Positions 8,451 through 18,076 of a stretch of DNA of 64,000 nt are shown here, in pieces. Positions within the stretch are counted from its first letter, which is position 1, and the number at the start of each line of letters is the position of its first letter. Made by a program: the position numbers and the translations under genes. Under the pieces are notes generated by a model. It ran no database searches, was not told the origin of the DNA, and was given only the letters and a program-made list of their open reading frames with translations. This stretch comes from Paramacrobiotus metropolitanus (taxonomy: Eukaryota > Tardigrada > Eutardigrada > Parachela > Macrobiotidae): positions 38,849-102,848 of the forward strand of contig NW_026570462.1 of NCBI RefSeq assembly GCF_019649055.1, in the 5' to 3' direction.

Positions 8451-10918
8451 ATGGAAAACCTTCTTATCTACCGTATACACACCCGACCAAATATATCGGG
8501 GCTGTATTCTCAGTTTTTTGTAGATGTTCAAGGAGATGACGGTAATGTTTATCGTGGATACGTTTACGGCGCTGTTGAAAATGGTCTGTTAGTAAGAATC
8601 GGCTCGATACAGAAAGAACAGCTGGTTCCTTTTGAACGAATTCGGCTAATCGACAGGAAGAGCGCTGACCCTTTTGGTGATTGCGGGGACGACAGCATTT
8701 GCCCAGAAGTTGACGTGCTAATTAGCACCTGTTCCAAGCAGCCAGAATCGTGGCAGCCGGCTCGCATGAATAACTGGAAGGAATTCGATAACCGGTATCA
8801 TCTCGTGAATCTGGATGTTTTTCTGTCGGACGGTGTCACCGCACGCTATGCTGTCATCCATAGAATGTACAGTGAGGAGATGCAGTTACTCCGCAAACGT
8901 AATAATCTTGGCCCCACCGTTACCGACAAAATGTATCGCAACTTCACAATCCCGGCATCCACATCATCGTTTTGGGATACCCGCGCACGCCTGGCTCACT
9001 GGAAGATGGCCCACACGGAAACAGGATTTCGTAGTTTCTGGCTGTTACAAACGGGAACAATGATTGTGGATTTCCATGATAATGAAGTGGAAGTTTTTGC
9101 TTTGACGTGCCAGGTTCCAGTTTTTACGGAACTGGTAGAACAGGGCACTATTTTCACGGATGCGATGACATTTCTAGAATCTTGCGATGAGAAACTGAAT
9201 AACCAACTGTCTGAATTAATGCAGGACTTGGTTGTTGCTGTTATGGAGCAATCAGGTAAGACTGCCTTTTTTGTGAAGCGATGAATTATTACTAAATTAC
9301 GTATGCTATTTTGATCGCAATAAACGTAGACATTCGTTTTTTTTACAAAAAATAAAAGACCAGACATCATAACAGGAACAAGAGCATTGATTAAGCGTAA
9401 ATTATCGTATATCTGAGTCGGCAGTAAACAAGTCGCAGCTTTTTTATACTTTTGCCGCTAAATACTTAATTATCACAGATGTCACATACCATTGCAAGCG
9501 ATATTCAGCAGTCACAGCTGCAAGTACTTATTTATGCAAGTTCCTATGACAGTGTAAAGGTCATGTACTGTCACTGGAGAATTTAGCGTCTTGTCGGTTC
9601 ACACGTGTGTTATTGGGGTTTGAATTCATAATTATATGATTATTTTTTTATCAGTTCATGATTTTTCTTAACTGATTTTCTTTTCAGACAGAAAGCAGGA
9701 TGACTTGCGCATTTATGACTTGCCTTTGGATGTACACCTGACCGTATGCTCACATTTGGATGTCTATAACCAAGGGTCACTTAAGAGGTAGCACTACTAT
9801 TTTGCAACTACTTAATATTACTAACGGCGTAATATTTTAGCAAGTTTCTAGGTAGTACGATCCAATTTAAAATGCATTGGACAATGGCCAAGACAATTCC
9901 TGCGCCATCGAATCTTAACGTTGCGAAGTCGTCAAGTTTACTTTATACAACTCTTCTTTAGGGTGTCCAGTTTTTTCCATAAAATTCTAACTTCTCCTGT
10001 GATCCAGTCCAGTGTGATCCTACCTCGGAATTCTAATTGCGTCGCTGCTATGCTGGAATCACTGCAGTTGACGACAGTTATTATATCGCTCGCCCAACTG
10101 GTAGCTCGATCAGTCACTAAGATCATCAAAGTGGTTTATTTAACCGGAAACTGGCGGAATTGTCTGCTGTTCCTTACTGATTTGCTGGCCATGGTTGAGA
10201 TAAAACCTGACTGGCTGATTATTGCCAATAACCGAAAGCTACAGTTCAACGATTTTTTTCAATTTCCCAAAGGAGGATTCAGTCACATAATTGTCACACC
10301 GGACGATGCTCCGACACTTGCCGGGCGGAACATATTACCTGCTCCGGTTTATGGCAATATGTGTCACAATCTTTTACTGAAGAACTGCTCCTTCAACAGC
10401 CATAAATCTATTTGCTTTGGAACAGGTATACAGAATCATTTTGTTAGCTGGCCGTTAGAATTGCGGTGCTGTACGGATCCGTTTATCATCCGGGTTCCTT
10501 GTTGGCATTTCACTTTTTCCCGTTCAACGGAAAATTTTGCTACTGCAATCGAAGCCATGCTTATCGAATTTTGCGAACCTTTGAACGAAGAAAAAATGAA
10601 ATGCCTCTCCGGTTGGTTGGGCTCCCTATGTGCCGAGGACGAAAAGTTTTTTTGGCCGTTTGTTATCCTATCATTTGGAATGTAAGTATAAAAACTAAAA
10701 TCTTCTTAAAACCGAGTACTCTGTATATCTTAAAAAACAAAAAATAATGGTCGTCTCTTTTTATGTAAACACCAGACAAAGTCATGGAACGTATGATGTC
10801 TTGCAGGTGGAATGTAGACCCACCGGAAGATGTAGAGCATCTTCGGCAAATGGTTTCCGGGACAATTTCCCGACGGAGTTTACTATTGCTTACTATTGCG
10901 CTTATGGTACCTGTATGA
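8451..10918 (+). CDS. Intact Tudor-like/F-box family gene, four exons (578 aa)
   Basis: Exons by GT-AG signals and continuous frame: 8451-9255, 9688-9787, 9962-10681 and 10807-10918, coding for 578 residues plus a TGA stop. Exon 1 has an N-terminal Tudor-like stretch and a second beta segment ending ESWQPARMNNW. Exon 2 plus the start of exon 3 encode an F-box-like motif, LPLDVHLTVCSHLDVYNQ followed by KRVSSFFHKIL, which fits the F-box pattern LPxxxLxxIxxxLDxxxxxRLRxVCxxWxxLL. The rest may be a substrate-binding region. F-box proteins recruit substrates to SCF ubiquitin ligases through SKP1; that role here is inference. The intron positions match those of the copies at 38497 and 42937. It is the only copy in the window that I can read without a break. 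A poly(A) signal lies at 11057. Confidence 0.7.
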
Positions 10919-11056
10919 CTCCTGCAGAATGCTAAGTTTACGTGATTCTTGTCCTTCTAATTTACTCCCCTGTTTCTAACCGTTGTTATGTCTTCTGAGC
11001 AGCTTCTGTTTTTTGTTACGAGTTTCGTTTTGTTCGGTTTAATTCCCTAACCTTTA

Positions 11057-11062
11057 AATAAA
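11057..11062 (+). promoter_or_regulatory. Poly(A) signal AATAAA of the gene at 8451
   Basis: AATAAA about 140 bases after the stop codon at 10918, the first canonical signal downstream on that strand. Confidence 0.5.
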
Positions 11063-11540
11063 GCTACAACATCAAAATGCTTGTTAAAAACATGACAATT
11101 TTAGCTCGACGTTTTGCGCTTCTGTGGCCACTGATTTGCTTTTTGCTTGGTGAGCGCTAGCATTACCTTCGGCTATGTACCTGCACATTCTACGCCCTGT
11201 ATTTGCAATTCGCATTGGATAGTGCATTAAATTTCGGGCGTTGTTTTTTGTTCCGTTTGCTACATTTGGCACTACATTTCGTTCGGCGCTGGGCGCAGTA
11301 TCATAAGCGAAAGTTTGAATACGCAAACATCGAAATTGCCTACTGAGCTCCTCCGTATGGATTCACATCAAATCACGATCCTATTCACCTTTTTAATAAA
11401 TATGAGTAACAAATAAACTAGAATACGCAAACTAAACACAGCAGTCATGCGCTCATAGCATAGTTGTCAACTTGTCATGCATACAGATACATTGCACCTT
11501 TGATATAATTATCATCATTCTAAACAGGCCAGATTTCAGT

Positions 11541-11981
11541 TGTTAGAGGCACGACAGCCTGCGTGATAGATACGCCACTTTGCGTATGCGTATCACTGCA
11601 CACATGCTGATTCGCCCTCTCTTGTACGTACGTGAGTGGCTGCACTGCACTCTCCGCCTAGCGGATACACCGCGGGCGCACTCACTGAGCATACTTGCTC
11701 TCGCTCCTCTCTCTCGCTGTATGACTCAGCGCATATACGCTCGCGTTGGATACGAGTCCAGTCTGCGCACTCACATTCCATGTGTCTGGACTGCGTGACG
11801 CCGTTGCCGCCAGCACATTTCTTTCTCTACATTTCATTACGCTCTAGAACTAGCTCGCAGCAACTTGACTTGCTGATTTCTGCCAGACACTGGCCTTTGT
11901 TGTGTTTTCCCCCGCATTCACGCGGCATTTGCTCCACTTTATTTGTACAATAAAGTCATCTGTGAGCTCTCTGTGCTTGCC
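11541..11981 (+). repeat. 5' long terminal repeat
   Basis: A 441-bp sequence matched by 36591-37033. It starts TGTTAG and contains an AATAAA at about 11949. The shared part ends ...GTGCTTGCC. Here seven more bases (TGTCACA, to 11988) precede a TGG that could open the primer-binding site; TGT...ACA would be canonical LTR ends, which suggests the true LTR is 448 bp and the 3' copy has lost its last bases. Confidence 0.85.
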
Positions 11982-11988
11982 TGTCACA

Positions 11989-12007
11989 TGGTAAGCAGAT
12001 CGTCTGG
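11989..12007 (+). other. Possible tRNA primer-binding site
   Basis: TGGTAAGCAGATCGTCTGG follows directly after TGTCACA, the likely LTR end. Primer-binding sites usually start with TGG, complementary to the CCA end of a tRNA, within a few bases of the LTR. I cannot name the tRNA. Confidence 0.4.
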
Positions 12008-13215
12008 TTTTTCGTTCTACCGGATCCTTTGAGGAGACGGTAAAGGCATAATTTCGCGGAGAACTTTGGAGAACCCACGGTTGAAATCAGATTGACTGCG
12101 GACGCAGCCTCTGTTTCGACCTGCTCTTTGCTGTCTAGCGACTGTGGTAGCAACAGGTTGATCGCAAAAGCGATCCCTGCCACCTTCGCTTGCCCTATCT
12201 TTTGGCTCTTCCACACAAGGAGAGCACTTCGGCTGACTGCCCCAGACGGACGAACGGGAACTACCCCACCGCAACTGACGGAACAAGCTCAGAAGAAAGC
12301 CTGCAGCGCGCAAGGATCCTCACAACAATCGGGGACCTTCTCCTTGAACGGAGACCCGCAACTTTAACGGCGGAATTCGACCTCCCAACAGCGGATCACC
12401 GACCTCCACGGACACCGTAACGAACCGGTAAAGTCCTGGTTACAGGTCAATACTAGGTAGAATTCCTAGTTTATAACGGCTAAAAGTAATTTCTAACAAA
12501 GAAATTTTACTTTCCTACGGAAAAAACTTAATTTTCGTCGGAGAAACCGACCTAAAAAGTTACTTTTACCGACCTAACGGACCACTGTGTAACTGACCAC
12601 AGGTCGGTCATACTCTTACTTTGTTGATTTGACGGATTTTCCACCGTCGGAAAAATATCTAAAGAACCTAGAAATTATTTCTAACGGTTAGAAATTAAAA
12701 TTTCGACCAGAAAACATCTCTGATCGACCTCGAAAATAATTTGTTTTTCCGCGAAAATAAGCGTGAAAATCCTTGAATTTCCTTGTGACGTCAGAACGCT
12801 CGATTTTCAGTACTTTGAGGCTAGCCAATCAGCGTGCAGGGGAAACTTCCCATACGCTTAACATAGGCGTGAATCATCAATTTTTTTAAATTTTGCACGC
12901 GGCTCGCATTCTGTGACGTAGGCAGTGAAGTGCAAGACCACTTAGCCCTGTGACGTCATACTGGTCAGCACAGTAGTATAGGACGTACTCTACTGTAGTA
13001 CCTTATCGTACTGTACTGCACCATAGTACTGTATTGTAACGTTGTGTACTGAGTCATACACAGACACATCAACACAACAACAACAACAACAAGTCGGACC
13101 ATCCTGACCCTCGGAAGTTCCTGAACCCAAAGACGTTCCTGATTTCACTGAACATCCCCACATAAGGGATTGTTCAATTTACTGTACAACAGTACAAGTC
13201 TCTCGTTGGTTCCAC
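12008..13215. other. Long 5' leader of the giant element, hairpin-rich
   Basis: About 1.2 kb without a convincing ORF. Between about 12430 and 12780 are many short inverted repeats: 6-bp arms ACTAGG at 12452-12470 around a 7-nt loop, 7-bp arms AATTTCT at 12488-12506 extending into a longer imperfect stem to about 12514, and TAGAAA around a 3-nt loop near 12671. The motif CCGACC or GGTCGG that dominates the rest of the element first appears here. A hairpin with a CACATAA loop sits at 13149-13176, 40 bases before the first ORF. Confidence 0.55.
13149..13176. repeat. CACATAA-loop hairpin before the first ORF
   Basis: The 7-nt loop CACATAA (13159-13165) is closed by ATCCC/GGGAT and then, past a single bulged T, by TGAAC/GTTCA, giving a 10-bp stem. 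One of at least five hairpins in the element with this exact loop and different stems. Confidence 0.75.
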
Positions 13216-16200
13216 TTGAACCGACCTAACCCGACAACAATGTCGAACCCGAAGGAAAACGAATACGCCCGAAAGTTCAACACGGACTATTCGCGGCGCC
13301 TGACTTCCAACGCGCCGTATGCACTACGGCACTCCGGTCAGGATAAAAGTCAGCCGTCATCAACGGACTCAACGAAGTCGGCTGAGGCACGGGAGAAGCG
13401 CAACGAGCGGATCCTCCTCGCCGATTCCAACCCAACGTCCGATGACAGCTTCGAGGACGCCCACGACAAGACGTTCCTCGAGCCCCGAGCTGGCTTAGCA
13501 GCCCCGTCCCACCCGACCGGGGGGGAATCGGAGAAGCTGCAGGCTGAGACCACATTGTCTCATGCCGAGGCGGAACACCCACATGGTGTACCGACCTCCA
13601 CGGACCCAACAGAAGGACTTCAACTGAGCTCACAGAAAGCTCAGGAGTCGGTAACGACTACGAAAGTCACCGACGCCGGACACACATCACCCAACCAGAC
13701 GGATGACGTGAAGAGGTCGACATCGCCCAACTCGGGTAGAGCGACTTCACCGACCTCGAAGGTCGGAGAGAAGCAACCGATAACGGAAATCGGTCAAGTC
13801 CAACCGACCACAGAAGTCGGTAGGGCTTCACCAACCTCTAAGGACGGTCAACGGAAACCGACCTCGGAGGTCGGTTACCCTCAACCGGAGGTCGGACCTC
13901 ATCTGACAACACAAGTCGGAATTGAGGTCGGAAGACTACAGCAATCACCAACCAAGGAAGTTGGCCAAGTCCAACCGACAACAGAAGTCGGGAGGATTTC
14001 GCCGACCAAGACGGATGGAAGTCCACCGACCAAGGAGATTAATCAACAGAAGCCGCCTACCGAGGTCGGACCTCACCCGACAACACAAGTCGGAACCGAG
14101 GTTGGACCACTTTCACCGACCAAGGTTGGTCAACAAAGGAAGACCATGGAGGTCGGACCTCGTCCGACAACACAAGTCGGAACCGAGGTCGAACAACTCC
14201 CACCAACTTCAAGGATCGGACAACAGCAGGTCGGTAAAGTCCAACCGACCTCCCTGGAACGGAAGCCAGCGGATAACAGGTCGGATATGGACATCCAGTG
14301 GCCTAAACTACCGGCCAAAACGGGAGAAACTGAGGCCCCGCCACGAAGCGGACCTCACCCGGCTGGATCACCGACCAATATACCGATGCCTAACGAAAAG
14401 GCTATCTCACCGCTAAGTCGACCTTCGCCAACGGAAGGCAGGTCGACCCAAGCAACAGAGAAGTCCGACAAGTCGCCAACAAGTCGACCTGTCGACCTAC
14501 TGAAGAAGAAGTCGCCACTCATGTTTGAACTTGGCGACTCGGGTAGTGGAACACCACCACCCATGGACGACGTATTTGACACGACACAAGTGTCACGTCC
14601 CAGCAGCCGGGATGGATTCTTCCGAACGCCAGTGGCACCCCACTTGGGTAACCACAGGTACCAAGCAAGCACGCTTGAGTACACGGCACGGAAGTGGATT
14701 GCATCCACACCTCCAGAAAAGATCGAAGACATCGATCGACTCCGGAAACGATGCCAGGATTTGATAACACAAATCGTCCTGGCCGACCAAATCGTTAACT
14801 CCACAGAAAATCAGATGTCGCGATCGGAGGACACCCATAAGCTCGAACGGAAGCGATGGGAGAAGGAACCAGCCGAGGCCAACAATGGCATAGCTGCGCA
14901 ACAGCGCCGCATTGAACACTTGGAGAGTCACCTCAAGAGGTCCGACAATCCATGTCGGTATGACTTCGAGGAGATTGAACGTCTTCAAAGTACACTTGCA
15001 ACGTCAGTGGAGTCGGTCTTCGAACTGAAGAGACGCCTTGCCACCGTAGAAAAAGACCTGGCTGACACACAAACAGCCTTGGTCGAATCGGAACTGGCAG
15101 CAGGGACGTTCCACCAACAGCTGAAGCAGGCCAATGAAGAGGCCGAAGTGTACCGGAACGAGGTCGACAGATACATCGTCGAACTCAAGCAGGCCGACGA
15201 CGAGGTCGACCGGCAGAAATATCGAATCGAACAACTCGAAAGGGAGATGGAAACTCTCCTGGTCAGGGCAGGACGACAGCTAATGGCTCACTACGGCCAG
15301 CAACCTGCCTCACCCGACCGAAGTAGAGCCACCACCGACCTGGAACAAGCAAACGCCCAATTGGCCGACCAGGTCTACGGACTCAATGATGCGCTGAAGG
15401 AGGAACAACGACTCCGAGCACAGCTGGAACACAGCCTGGCAGAAGCCCAGAAGGTGTACGAAGCGCAACAGAACCGCATCGCACACTTGGAAGTCCGCGA
15501 AAACGACCTGTACAACTACGGTCTGGACGCGGATAAATATATCGATGACTTAAATCGATATATTGACGAGATGACCACGTATACCGACGACTTGGATACG
15601 GAGGTACGCTGTCTCCAGGAGGAAACGAAACACTTGGAACAATCCAGGACGGAGCCTCCATCCTACAGGACTTCGATGGCAACGGATTTCCACTTTGAAC
15701 CGTCGCAAACAGTTCGAGAAATCCTGTGGGACATCAAACCCAAAGAGGAGAAGAAGGAACAGAACTTCTTCGTGGGCGTGGTGACAACTAACCCGCTCAT
15801 CGGAACTCCTCCGCAGCAACAGCCTCTGCCCCACCGTCCAGAACCGGAACGGAATACGTCGACTGCGGCACCACATGTGCCAACGTCAAACGTGCCGACA
15901 ACGACGACGGCCACGTCAGGTACCTATACTAGTACCACGTATGCAACACACACATCGATGCATGCGCCAGCGCCCACCACGTCCCACCCGAATGGACCAG
16001 CGCCTAATCAATGGGGCGCAGGACGGCGACTAGGAGAGCGAACAAGCTCACATCCCAACATGGATGACTTCGGCCGCTTGACGATAAGCGACTCGACTAT
16101 CGCCGTGAACGAGCTAGGTCATATAATAACGACCTACCTCCAGGAGGACGAAGCGGACAACAGAATCCGGAACGCCCTCCCGCCGATTACCCACAAGACT

Positions 16201-16281
16201 CGCAGAACGTGCCTCGGTTCCGACCAACAGAAGGTCGGGCACCACCGAGAAGGCCGTTCAGAAGTCAGCATGGAAGGGTGA
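13216..16281 (+). CDS. Giant element ORF 1: repeat-rich N-terminus and coiled coil (1021 aa)
   Basis: A 1021-codon ORF upstream of gag, where ordinary gypsy elements carry nothing. The first listed codon is TTG; ATGs at 13231 (frame check needed) and 13241 are alternatives. Residues about 180-350 are low complexity with many copies of PTTEVG, PTSxVG and TTQVGTEVG, the translation of the element's CCGAC...GTCGG DNA hairpin. Residues about 500-825 are strongly heptad-like and charged, consistent with a long coiled coil. An 11-bp-arm hairpin with a 7-nt loop lies in the DNA at 15536-15564 and encodes DKYIDDLNRYID. The C-terminus overlaps the gag frame. A structural role is possible; the function is unknown. 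Confidence 0.65.
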   Translation: MNRPNPTTMSNPKENEYARKFNTDYSRRLTSNAPYALRHSGQDKSQPSSTDSTKSAEAREKRNERILLADSNPTSDDSFEDAHDKTFLEPRAGLAAPSHPTGGESEKLQAETTLSHAEAEHPHGVPTSTDPTEGLQLSSQKAQESVTTTKVTDAGHTSPNQTDDVKRSTSPNSGRATSPTSKVGEKQPITEIGQVQPTTEVGRASPTSKDGQRKPTSEVGYPQPEVGPHLTTQVGIEVGRLQQSPTKEVGQVQPTTEVGRISPTKTDGSPPTKEINQQKPPTEVGPHPTTQVGTEVGPLSPTKVGQQRKTMEVGPRPTTQVGTEVEQLPPTSRIGQQQVGKVQPTSLERKPADNRSDMDIQWPKLPAKTGETEAPPRSGPHPAGSPTNIPMPNEKAISPLSRPSPTEGRSTQATEKSDKSPTSRPVDLLKKKSPLMFELGDSGSGTPPPMDDVFDTTQVSRPSSRDGFFRTPVAPHLGNHRYQASTLEYTARKWIASTPPEKIEDIDRLRKRCQDLITQIVLADQIVNSTENQMSRSEDTHKLERKRWEKEPAEANNGIAAQQRRIEHLESHLKRSDNPCRYDFEEIERLQSTLATSVESVFELKRRLATVEKDLADTQTALVESELAAGTFHQQLKQANEEAEVYRNEVDRYIVELKQADDEVDRQKYRIEQLEREMETLLVRAGRQLMAHYGQQPASPDRSRATTDLEQANAQLADQVYGLNDALKEEQRLRAQLEHSLAEAQKVYEAQQNRIAHLEVRENDLYNYGLDADKYIDDLNRYIDEMTTYTDDLDTEVRCLQEETKHLEQSRTEPPSYRTSMATDFHFEPSQTVREILWDIKPKEEKKEQNFFVGVVTTNPLIGTPPQQQPLPHRPEPERNTSTAAPHVPTSNVPTTTTATSGTYTSTTYATHTSMHAPAPTTSHPNGPAPNQWGAGRRLGERTSSHPNMDDFGRLTISDSTIAVNELGHIITTYLQEDEADNRIRNALPPITHKTRRTCLGSDQQKVGHHREGRSEVSMEG

Positions 16282-18071
16282 ACGACCTTCCACCGGGATT
16301 CTACCAACAGCCACAACGGCCCCCACGAGCACCAGCTCCTCAACCGGAACATTACCCGGCTGGATACCCAGACCAACAAGGTCAGGGATATCAAGATCAA
16401 CAGGGTCGGGGATATCCACAGCAACAGAACTACGGATATCCGGACCAACAGAATCAGTATTACCCAGACCAACAAGGTCGGGGATACCACGCGGATCAAG
16501 GTTGGGAAGCAAACCCTCCCCCACCACCCTATGCCGCGGACGCCCAACAAGCGGCTACCCGGGCATTCCAGGAAACAATGATACGCGTATGTGCCCGCGG
16601 ACGCACACAGAAGCTACCGGAATTCGATGGGGACCATAACAAACTTGAAGGATGGTTAAAACAAATCCGTCGATTCTACGCGGAAGCACAGGAATGGCAT
16701 GAATCGGACCACACGTTCATGACCGACCTCATCTCACGACTCGAAGGCCAAGCCGCCCAATGGCACCGGGACACAGCCGGAGCCGAACCTGACGGAGGAT
16801 GGCCAGTCAACGTGTGGTTGACTAAATTCGAAGAGCGGTTCGGAGATAAGAACAAGGAAATTAACGCCGTAACCGCCATGGCTAAACGAAAGTACCGTTT
16901 CGGACAAGAGACACCGGAACAGTACTATGACGCCATGATGAATATCAAGTCCCGATGTGACACCATCACGGACCAGATGGCACTTTTCCATCTGAAGGAC
17001 AACATTCACGAACCCAAGCTACGAGAAGCCTTGGAGATTCGTATGCCGGCGACTCCGGTAGAACTGCGTGACTACATACGTCAGTTCGTGAACGGAAAGG
17101 AGATGTACGATGTGGTGAAGGGATCACGGGATACAGACTATGCCCGGGTCCGAGCAACAACGCCGACACCAGCTCCTTTACCGCAGGCACCAGTACAAAC
17201 AGTGTACCAGCCGTACATGATGCCGGGATATCAAAGCCCATCGGCAACATACGTGCAACCGACCACACCGATAACGCCACCAGCGCAAATGATGCCGGTC
17301 CAGCAACCGACCTGGGCAGGAGTGGCAGCTGTCAACTTGGCAGCACCCCAACCAGCAGCCGGAGCCCCAGTAAACAACTACGGAGGCCAAAGTCCTGGCT
17401 CTGGAAGCAACCAGAACAACGGAAGTTCTGGGTACAACCAAAACCCAAACCAGGGATACTCCGCATACGGTCAGAGTCCGACACAAGGATTCGGCGGCGG
17501 AGGCTACGGTCGCGGAAGAGGACGTGGCGGCGGAAATCGCGGCCGCGGTAACTTTAACCGCGGCGGAGGCGGAAACCAACAGGGTAACCGACCTTCCCAA
17601 GCACAACAAGGTGCTCGGCAGTTTACGACTTATGCGGATAAGATGGAACAACTGTTCCTTCAGTGGACGCTGGCGGACAGCTTTACTTGCCACTTCTGCA
17701 AGTTCGGGAACCATCCCCAGGCACGCTGCGCGTTCATCGGCACTCGGGTACAAGACAACCCGAATCGCCGTTGGTACGAGGATTGGCATACGCGATACCT
17801 GACGGGAGGACCGTTGGGTTCGGCCAACCCGAACTCGGCACAGATCGTGCCACCCCCGCGCCAACGCCAACAAGGAGGAGGCTCGGGCGGTGCTGGTAAC
17901 GGAAACCAGCAGACCGGCTCAGGGAATGGGTCGGGCGGAAACCGCGGGAATAGCGGTGGAGGTCAACAGGGATCTCCGGAACAGCGGCAAATGCTACCGC
18001 CACATCAGCCCTTTGGCTCGCCGTCACCCAACAATGGGCCGGCTCGGGGAAACTCCTCGGGAAACGCCTAA
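16209..18071 (+). CDS. gag: Gag-like protein with CCHC zinc knuckle
   Basis: About 620 codons. Residues about 135-300 (PEFDGDHNKLEGWLKQIRRF ... WLTKFEERFG ... YRFGQETPEQYYDAMM) match the retrotransposon Gag capsid pattern of Ty3/gypsy elements. A Gly/Arg RGG-type tract (about 435-465) is followed by a knuckle C494-X2-C-X4-H-X4-C507, which binds nucleic acid in this family. The tail is Gly/Asn/Gln-rich. The frame has no ATG near its start; the first Met in frame is about residue 124 (near 16579). The frame is open well upstream inside ORF 1 in the -1 phase, so expression by -1 frameshifting from ORF 1 or by splicing is plausible. The stop at 18071 lies five bases before the ATG of the next ORF. 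Confidence 0.85.
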   Translation: MPRFRPTEGRAPPRRPFRSQHGRVNDLPPGFYQQPQRPPRAPAPQPEHYPAGYPDQQGQGYQDQQGRGYPQQQNYGYPDQQNQYYPDQQGRGYHADQGWEANPPPPPYAADAQQAATRAFQETMIRVCARGRTQKLPEFDGDHNKLEGWLKQIRRFYAEAQEWHESDHTFMTDLISRLEGQAAQWHRDTAGAEPDGGWPVNVWLTKFEERFGDKNKEINAVTAMAKRKYRFGQETPEQYYDAMMNIKSRCDTITDQMALFHLKDNIHEPKLREALEIRMPATPVELRDYIRQFVNGKEMYDVVKGSRDTDYARVRATTPTPAPLPQAPVQTVYQPYMMPGYQSPSATYVQPTTPITPPAQMMPVQQPTWAGVAAVNLAAPQPAAGAPVNNYGGQSPGSGSNQNNGSSGYNQNPNQGYSAYGQSPTQGFGGGGYGRGRGRGGGNRGRGNFNRGGGGNQQGNRPSQAQQGARQFTTYADKMEQLFLQWTLADSFTCHFCKFGNHPQARCAFIGTRVQDNPNRRWYEDWHTRYLTGGPLGSANPNSAQIVPPPRQRQQGGGSGGAGNGNQQTGSGNGSGGNRGNSGGGQQGSPEQRQMLPPHQPFGSPSPNNGPARGNSSGNA

Positions 18072-18076
18072 GGTCG

